Source: an uncultured Clostridia bacterium
GTDB taxonomy: Bacteria; Bacillota; Clostridia; UBA1381
Direction: 5' to 3'
Length of the DNA stretch: 13,307 nucleotides
Assembly (NCBI GenBank): GCA_934463455.1
Contig: CAKSJU010000060.1
Span: forward strand, 1-13,307
Positions 7,473 through 13,307 of the stretch are shown here, piece after piece (positions within the stretch are counted from its first letter, which is position 1; each line of letters opens with the position of its first letter). A program made the translations under genes and the position numbers. The notes below the pieces were generated by a model that was not told the origin of the DNA, did no database searches, and saw only the letters and a list, made by a program, of their open reading frames with translations.

Positions 7473-9095
7473 CTAATCACGGTTTACATAGTCCAATATA
7501 TTCGAAAGGATAACTGCCGCTTCCGAGCGAAGCAACGGCTGTTCCGGAGCGAACAATTTATCTGTTTTGCCGCTTATAATTCCCAGTCCAACCAATGCGC
7601 GAACAGCCTCCTTTGCCCAATCCGATATCTTGTCATCATCTTCAAACACATACCGGTTTTCTCCTGCACTTGCGCCGTTTTTCTCAAGGTATCTCCAGAA
7701 AATTGCCGCCGCCTGTTCCCTTGTCAGAGTACCGTTCACTCCAAATTCATTCTCGCCTATTCCGTAAAACAAGCCCGCTTCGGTCACCGCATTTACATAT
7801 CCCGCATACCAGTCACCGGAATTTACATCATTATACCCAAAGTCCTTACCGCTCTCCGAAAGCTTTGCCAATTTGCAGATAATAACCGCCGCCTGCGCTC
7901 TGGTAAGCTTGCCCGACGGGTTAAACGTTTCATCACCCATACCGGTAAGTATTCCGCTTTCAACGCATTTTCTTATCGCTTTTTCCGCCCACATTGTCAG
8001 TTCAACATCCGAAAACAGCTGTTCTTTTTCGGTTACATTTTCATTGATCGATGGCGGATTAAAAGCAATCACCGACGAACTTTTTGACCCGCCGCCAGAG
8101 CCGCCTCCTCCGGAGCTGCCGCCGCCGGGATTTGTATTGCCGCTTTCTTCCTTGTAATTGTTATATGCCTCTTCAACAGCCCGAAGGTCGATATAGCTTT
8201 TTCCTGTCAAATATCCGCATGCCTTATCCATATCCTGCGATTCCGAAAGATTAAGCCAACCCTTATTTTTATAAGCTTCAATAAGCATTTTTGTTTCAGC
8301 TGCGAGAGATGCGTTTTTAATTCCCTGCGTCAACAGAATGTTTTTTTCCGCTTCAAGCAGTTGTCCGACGGTTGTATAGCTTCCGTTTGCGACATATGTG
8401 TAAAACGAATTGCGTATATCATCGCTCAGCGAATTAAGAATACTCTCCCCACCGTTTCCCGTAATAAATTTCAAATACTCCTCGAATTTTTCATCGGTAA
8501 ACATTCTCTTAAGCAATTCACCGTTATGCTTTTCATTAATTAATGATAGCAAAACAGCGTCATTCAGCATTTTGTTAATGTCTTTTACCTCTGCGGCTTC
8601 GCCCGGCGCACTTAAAATAGTGCTGTCAAACCCCGCACTGCTGCCGATTTCGGAATAATATCCGGTAATATCGAGTGCCTGCGCATATTTTTCGACATAC
8701 TCCGACACACTGCTTCTATCGGTGAGCATTTGGTTAAATTCATTTATCATCACAATTCGGTAGTCACTGTCAAAAAACTTGAATACAACATCTGCTTTTT
8801 CGTTTTTTTCGGGTGAATATGCCGTGAAATTATATGTCCCCGTCGTACCCGAATTTACATATTCAAAGCTTGCTTCTCCGGACTTATTGGTATAAATCAC
8901 ATCCGCAAAATTATACGTCCCGTTTTCGTCCAAAACCCGAATGCTTATCGGTTTTGATGCCCCTGCGCCGTCAACGGAAACTGTTCCTTTTATAAAATCG
9001 TTGTCAATCGATATATCCACCTTGAGTGCATCTTTTGCAAAAGCAGATACCGATAACATACAAAAAACCGCTGCAATTAATATAAATCTTTTCAT
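7473..9095 (-). CDS. Surface protein with Ig-like and helical domains and three C-terminal SLH repeats
   Basis: The 540-residue product has a signal peptide (residues 1-20, cleavage after AFA), then an Ig-like beta domain at about 23-108 and an alpha-helical region at about 110-318. A glycine/serine linker (322-340) leads to three SLH repeats at about 361-405, 421-468 and 483-530. The repeats are recognised by FSDV..WAEKAI, GILTGMGDETFNPSGKLTRAQAA, and similar GxG..FGVNGTLTREQAA and ISDWAKEAVRALVGLGIISG segments. SLH repeats hold proteins to secondary cell-wall polymers. No enzyme motif is visible, so it looks like a scaffold, adhesin or display protein. The helical region seems to contain two similar halves (about 113-195 and 243-318), judged by eye. 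The ribosome binding site AGGGGG overlaps the end of the upstream gene, and the start is 13 bases after that gene's stop. SLH identity is firm; the role is inferred. Confidence 0.9.
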   Translation of the reverse strand: MKRFILIAAVFCMLSVSAFAKDALKVDISIDNDFIKGTVSVDGAGASKPISIRVLDENGTYNFADVIYTNKSGEASFEYVNSGTTGTYNFTAYSPEKNEKADVVFKFFDSDYRIVMINEFNQMLTDRSSVSEYVEKYAQALDITGYYSEIGSSAGFDSTILSAPGEAAEVKDINKMLNDAVLLSLINEKHNGELLKRMFTDEKFEEYLKFITGNGGESILNSLSDDIRNSFYTYVANGSYTTVGQLLEAEKNILLTQGIKNASLAAETKMLIEAYKNKGWLNLSESQDMDKACGYLTGKSYIDLRAVEEAYNNYKEESGNTNPGGGSSGGGGSGGGSKSSSVIAFNPPSINENVTEKEQLFSDVELTMWAEKAIRKCVESGILTGMGDETFNPSGKLTRAQAAVIICKLAKLSESGKDFGYNDVNSGDWYAGYVNAVTEAGLFYGIGENEFGVNGTLTREQAAAIFWRYLEKNGASAGENRYVFEDDDKISDWAKEAVRALVGLGIISGKTDKLFAPEQPLLRSEAAVILSNILDYVNRD

Positions 9096-9108
9096 AGTGT
9101 CTGCCCCC

Positions 9109-12100
9109 TTATTTTATATAGAAATTCACCCAATTGGTATTAACATCGTACCATTCATCAAATGCCGCAACCTCAAGCGTATATTTTCCTCTTTCAAGAC
9201 CGCTTAAATCAATCTTAACTGTATTATCTTCAACGGTATAATTTGCATAATCCTTTTCATTCAGCATAACCTTCAATGCTTTCTTTTTGTTCTCCGGAAT
9301 TTTAACGGTAACAATATTCACATCTTCGCTGCTGTATGTTCCGCCCTCTTCAATACCGCTTATTTCAAGCTTGCTTCCCGTATCGTCTACATCGGACGGT
9401 AAATCCGAACGATAATACGCAAAATCCTTAACATAGAATTTTTGTGACAGTTCATGCGAATCGCTTCCTATACCGATTGAGCTTATATACTCCGGTTTAT
9501 ACCCTCTTGTGTCTACCGCACCCAATGCGGACCAGAATATAACAAACGATTTCCACGGCAGCACAACCTGTTTCCACTCGTCTCCCGTTTCAAAATGCGA
9601 GTCCATGCCGAGCCAGTAATCCGTTCCGTCATCATAGTAAGTGAAAACATTTACATGATTGTTTTTTCCCGATTCCGCATTTTTGATTTTAAAGGTTATC
9701 CCCTGCGACCCTTTTGTCGCTTCCGGATCCGCAACCTTAATTTTCGGCCATGCCCAGCTTTTGCCCGCAAAATTTAAATCAAACAAAAGTGCTTCCTCCT
9801 CCTCGGAATAGGAGATTTCCGCTTTACAATTGCCTACGTTTGCCGTATCCCAGTTATCCGGATTGTCCCAGCCTTCATATGGAATAAAGTCGTCTATAAC
9901 TCTTCCCTCATTGCTTGTTGCAAATCTTGCTTTTGACGGTGACAATGCTCTGCCGTCATCAAGCTCGCCCTCAATCATAAGATAGCCCGCGTCGCCTACC
10001 TTTGCTTTTTCGGACAGCTTAACCGTTATCGGATATTCAGCAAAGCTCATAGGCGCAACTTTAAATCTTATAACCTCCGCACTCGGAACAAGAATATCTC
10101 CGTCCACTATGGTAGAGCCTGTTTTTATTCTGATTGTGCCGCTTTGCTCGGTCTTATTAAAATTATACAGCTTTATGCCGACCTTTTGTTCCTCATCCCA
10201 ATCGACCGTATATCCGTTGCTTTTTGCTTTTTTAAGGTCTTCGTTTTCCCAAATCTGCTGAATGACTATTCTCTCGTTTTCTTCATATACTTTTCTTTCC
10301 GCTTTCTGCAAGTTTTTATTCGCAGGGAAATAATCCGTTTCATCTGCCTTATCTTCAAATGTTACAAATATCGGATAGTAGGAAATCGGCACCTCAGCCT
10401 TTCCTCCCACAGGAGTTATTGTATGCTCCGCTCCCATGAAATCGGTAATTTTTAAGCTTCCGTTTGTTTTAAATGTTACTGTATCCGCTGTTTCACACCA
10501 TACAACCGCAACATCGCTTACACCGCTGTCAAACAAATAACCCTCGGCACCCTCCGGCAGATTGCATAAATCTCCTTTGTAATCTCCTTTACCCACTGCG
10601 TTGTTAAATGCCGACATACTGTTTACAACCACATGCGGATTGAGATTTTTTGTATGGCATCCGTATGTATTTCCGTTTTCCATGAAATACCCGAATCTGA
10701 AAAAGCACCTTTTGTCGTCACCGAGTGCAATTCCCTGTGCGGATGAAACTATGTAATATCTTGCCTGAGAAATCTGGGAATCAAAATATGCAACTCCGTT
10801 TTCATCTACAGGTATCGACATCCCGCCTTCGTTCATCCATACCGGTTTATTATTGTCATAAGCATTTGCCATTAATATATGTCCCTTAGCTTTTCCCGAC
10901 GGATACGATGTTTTCGACTTTGTTTTTCCGGAATCTATATGAGCATGATATATATAATAATCACTGTATCTCATAACATCATTGGCAAGCATAAGTCTGT
11001 CGTAAGGGTCTTCGCCGCTGCCTGCCAGTCCTCCGAATACTGCTTTTGCGGAATCCGAGCCGTCGTTTACTCCAAGTGCTGCGGCTTTGAAATATGAAGA
11101 AAAACGGTCGGCAGGCTCAAACAAAAAGCTTCCGTCCTGCTCGTTCCATATTTCATATTCGCTTCCGTATTTATATGAGGCCATTTTTTTGTTCATATTA
11201 TAAGCTCTCATAAGGTCATCAGGCAAATTAATATAGCCCATCCAGGTCAAAGAAGCATATCCGCCCGCACTGTCAATACCGCTTTCCTTTAAGTATTTAT
11301 TCAGCGTGCCGGAATGTGAAGGAATGTAGGAGTCGTCCTCTAATGTATATCCCGGGTCGCCCCCTCCCTCTCTGACCTGCTTAAAGCCTATATATTTCAA
11401 CGATTTTGCAAGTCTTTGAACAGAGAGCATCGGCGAAGTGAACGTAAGTCCGCCGTCAAGAGCGAATCTTTCGTTATATTCACTCGCTTTACTCAAAGGA
11501 GCTACCACTGAAAAGAATACTTCTTTTTGAAGCTTATCGGAAAATTCTCCCGATAAGAATTTAAGCCTGTACCAACATACCGGTAAATTTCCCAAAGTTA
11601 GAATATAGCTTTCGCTGCCCTCTTCAAAAGTAACCTTTCCTCTTTTTATCTCTCTTTCCCAAACATCCTCAAGAACAAATTCAAATCCCGAATTTTTCGG
11701 AGCATTGTTTGAGAAATTTATTTTAATTCTGACATTTTCTCCTTTTTTGAAAACATTTGCAGAATCGGTCATCCCGACCGCATCCGTTATTTCAAAAGTC
11801 GGAGAAACCTTTGTGAAATCCAGATAATCAACCAAAGAGGTATAAAGAGGCAAATCAACCTTAATATTTCCCTCCGCAAGATACAATCTTACGGTATTTA
11901 TACCTTTATTAAGTCTTACCGTACCGAAATTATATTTCGAGCAATAATCTCCTCTTTGATTAACCCACCATTCGTAATCGGTTATTTTTGTAATATCGGG
12001 ACGATATTCCGCTCCTCCGTTTACTGAGAAATGAATATTTGAAGCATAGTAGACATTATATCTTCCTGTAATGCCCTCAACAGAATATACTCCCTCCTGC

Positions 12101-12327
12101 GGGGCGTTCAGCGTATATTCTGCCCATACTCTTTTACCTATTTTAATTGTTGAGTTTAAAAACAATGCTTTTCCGCCGCTGAACTCACTTTTTTCAACTA
12201 CGGTATATCCCGGGCAGTCAATTTTCGAATAATTTTCGCCCTCGATATGAATATCTGCCGCAAATGCCGCTGTTGAAAATATTACGGATAAAATACCGGT
12301 AAGAAGAAATCCAAGCTTTATTTTCAT
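9109..12327 (-). CDS. Secreted multidomain glycoside hydrolase candidate (clan GH-A-like) with carbohydrate-binding-like modules
   Basis: A signal peptide (1-23, ending AFA) begins this 1072-residue protein. Residues 25-170 look like a CBM6/CBM35-type beta-sandwich (HIEGENYSKID start), and 178-275 like another beta domain. About 285-560 reads as a TIM barrel of clan GH-A: YEIWNEQDG gives a likely acid/base Glu396, and PVWMNEGGMS a likely nucleophile Glu500, about 104 residues later as expected. A beta-sandwich follows (about 585-660), then a NEW3-like domain (about 715-800), a jelly-roll resembling CBM11/CBM4 (about 812-975) and a C-terminal Ig-like domain. It carries no SLH repeats, so it is free or held by other means. 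It starts 32 bases after the binding-protein gene with GGAG eight bases upstream. I cannot assign a family number; GH39-like or GH5-like enzymes and polysaccharide hydrolases such as PslG are the nearest shapes. The substrate is unknown. Confidence 0.75.
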   Translation of the reverse strand: MKIKLGFLLTGILSVIFSTAAFAADIHIEGENYSKIDCPGYTVVEKSEFSGGKALFLNSTIKIGKRVWAEYTLNAPQEGVYSVEGITGRYNVYYASNIHFSVNGGAEYRPDITKITDYEWWVNQRGDYCSKYNFGTVRLNKGINTVRLYLAEGNIKVDLPLYTSLVDYLDFTKVSPTFEITDAVGMTDSANVFKKGENVRIKINFSNNAPKNSGFEFVLEDVWEREIKRGKVTFEEGSESYILTLGNLPVCWYRLKFLSGEFSDKLQKEVFFSVVAPLSKASEYNERFALDGGLTFTSPMLSVQRLAKSLKYIGFKQVREGGGDPGYTLEDDSYIPSHSGTLNKYLKESGIDSAGGYASLTWMGYINLPDDLMRAYNMNKKMASYKYGSEYEIWNEQDGSFLFEPADRFSSYFKAAALGVNDGSDSAKAVFGGLAGSGEDPYDRLMLANDVMRYSDYYIYHAHIDSGKTKSKTSYPSGKAKGHILMANAYDNNKPVWMNEGGMSIPVDENGVAYFDSQISQARYYIVSSAQGIALGDDKRCFFRFGYFMENGNTYGCHTKNLNPHVVVNSMSAFNNAVGKGDYKGDLCNLPEGAEGYLFDSGVSDVAVVWCETADTVTFKTNGSLKITDFMGAEHTITPVGGKAEVPISYYPIFVTFEDKADETDYFPANKNLQKAERKVYEENERIVIQQIWENEDLKKAKSNGYTVDWDEEQKVGIKLYNFNKTEQSGTIRIKTGSTIVDGDILVPSAEVIRFKVAPMSFAEYPITVKLSEKAKVGDAGYLMIEGELDDGRALSPSKARFATSNEGRVIDDFIPYEGWDNPDNWDTANVGNCKAEISYSEEEEALLFDLNFAGKSWAWPKIKVADPEATKGSQGITFKIKNAESGKNNHVNVFTYYDDGTDYWLGMDSHFETGDEWKQVVLPWKSFVIFWSALGAVDTRGYKPEYISSIGIGSDSHELSQKFYVKDFAYYRSDLPSDVDDTGSKLEISGIEEGGTYSSEDVNIVTVKIPENKKKALKVMLNEKDYANYTVEDNTVKIDLSGLERGKYTLEVAAFDEWYDVNTNWVNFYIK

Positions 12328-12359
12328 AGTCTTTTCTCCATTTCTTTTATTTAATCACA

Positions 12360-13307
12360 TCACATTTTGTTCAAATGATTAAGCTGATAGTCCTTGCAGG
12401 CTTCGGAAATTAATTTATCCATATCCGCGTCCTTATTTGTAATTACTTCCTGAATACATTTATCAAGAATTGCGTAAAGCTGCTGCGCACATGCTGACGG
12501 CTCGGGATTTATGGTAATATCCTTAAATGAAAAATAATCGGCATAATCGTCATGCTTAACATTTGCATATTCTTCTCTTAGCCCGTTGATTTTTTTAACA
12601 TTTTCGGGATTTACCCAAACCTCAAACGCTTCTCTGTCCAAAACTATACCGTTTTGAGATATTGTATTTTCGTATGATGTTCGGGAGTTTTCCAGCTGTT
12701 CATCCGTAATATCGGGCGAAAATCCGGTAAATTCAAGCCATGTAAGTCCGGCGTCAATCTGCTCGGGAGTGGAATTTTTGGAAAACATGCGGAGGTTTCC
12801 ACCCATTTGCGAAAATCTGCCCTTCGGTCCCTGCGGCATTCTCGCAACATAAATATCTTCTTTATCCATTCCGTACTGTGCTGAAAGAGCACTTGACGGC
12901 GGATTTGCAAACATCATAGCCACCTGATATGTACCGAAAAGCTTATTCATTTCATTTTGGTCTATTACCGTTTCATCATGCAATGCGTTATATTTCCATT
13001 TCAAATCCTTAACATATTGAAGTGCGTCTCTTGCTTCCTGCGTATCAAAAGCTGCTTCGTAGCTTCCGTCGTCCTTTTGCTTTACAAATTCAACCCCGTA
13101 GCTCCATGCGATATTAAGGAAATGCCAGCCGCCGCAATTGTTTATTGTAGGAATTACATATCCCGCTTTACCGGTCTTTTCTTTTATTATTCCGGCATAT
13201 TCGGCAAGCTCTTCATATGTATTCGGAACTTTTATGCTTCCGTCGGCAGTTACAAGCCCCGCTTCTTTAAACAGCTTTTTATCTATATAAAGTCCCTGCG
13301 CATATGC
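12360..13307 (-). CDS. ABC transporter sugar-binding protein, C-terminal part (cut by window edge)
   Basis: The reading frame is open from the stop at 12360 to the right edge, giving 315 codons without the N-terminus; an apparent start at 13004 (TTG) is internal, since typical family sequence continues upstream of it. Visible family traits include YAQGLYIDKKLFKEAGL (hinge-region string common in family 1 solute-binding proteins), VPNTYEELAEYA, GTYQVAMMFANPP and ARMPQGPKG, matching extracellular solute-binding proteins for oligosaccharides. These proteins are tethered outside the membrane and deliver sugars to ABC permeases; the lipoprotein signal would lie outside the window, as would any permease genes. 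The full protein is probably 450-500 residues. It precedes the secreted hydrolase gene by 32 bases, so it probably feeds on the products of that operon. The ligand cannot be read from this part. Confidence 0.9.
   Translation of the reverse strand, partial: AYAQGLYIDKKLFKEAGLVTADGSIKVPNTYEELAEYAGIIKEKTGKAGYVIPTINNCGGWHFLNIAWSYGVEFVKQKDDGSYEAAFDTQEARDALQYVKDLKWKYNALHDETVIDQNEMNKLFGTYQVAMMFANPPSSALSAQYGMDKEDIYVARMPQGPKGRFSQMGGNLRMFSKNSTPEQIDAGLTWLEFTGFSPDITDEQLENSRTSYENTISQNGIVLDREAFEVWVNPENVKKINGLREEYANVKHDDYADYFSFKDITINPEPSACAQQLYAILDKCIQEVITNKDADMDKLISEACKDYQLNHLNKM

Noticed and set aside
7567..8157. Plus-strand frames rich in Pro and Ser antisense to the SLH repeats and Gly/Ser linker
   Set aside because: They mirror the glycine-rich and SLH codons on the other strand and have no ribosome binding sites or family traits.
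12360..13004. The binding protein as a complete 214-residue gene starting at a TTG at 13004
   Set aside because: The frame stays open for another 101 codons to the window edge, and those codons read as typical solute-binding protein sequence.

Overview
The window is a low-to-moderate GC stretch (A+T-rich, roughly 40% G+C by eye) from a Gram-positive, Clostridia-type bacterium. Signs of this are the strong GGAGG-type ribosome binding sites, the consensus sigma-A promoters, the zapA to U32-peptidase gene order, S-layer homology (SLH) proteins, and an ABC-type sugar-binding protein next to glycoside hydrolases. Repertoires rich in SLH proteins and carbohydrate enzymes are typical of plant- or gut-fibre-degrading Clostridia; Monoglobus-like lineages come to mind, but this is inference only.

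Region 1 (1-828, minus strand, then intergenic): the first ten codons of a U32-family peptidase run off the left edge, preceded by zapA (cell division). A 330-base gap between the zapA start and the next gene holds two divergent sigma-A promoters (17-bp spacers) and an unusual cluster of hairpins.

Region 2 (829-1646, plus strand): a compact MscS-family channel with a TTG start and a cysteine-rich cytoplasmic part. It ends in a terminator hairpin that is symmetric and probably serves both strands.

Region 3 (1664-13307, all minus strand): a carbohydrate-use cluster. In transcription order it encodes an ABC sugar-binding lipoprotein-type protein (cut by the right edge), a 1072-residue secreted multidomain protein with a clan GH-A-like barrel and carbohydrate-binding-like modules, a 540-residue protein with three C-terminal SLH repeats, an 877-residue protein with three divergent N-terminal SLH repeats, and a 1013-residue family 38 alpha-mannosidase without a signal peptide. 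Gaps between the first four genes are 13-32 bases, so they look like one operon. The mannosidase lies 115 bases further on, behind two stem-loops.

Working model (inference): a surface glycan is bound and cut by the secreted multidomain enzyme and the SLH-anchored proteins, oligosaccharides are captured by the binding protein and imported, and alpha-mannosyl residues are removed in the cytoplasm by the GH38 enzyme. The parts without a confident family assignment are the barrel protein and the bulk of the two SLH proteins, and these are the best candidates for something undescribed. I saw no tRNA, rRNA, CRISPR array, transposase or phage gene.
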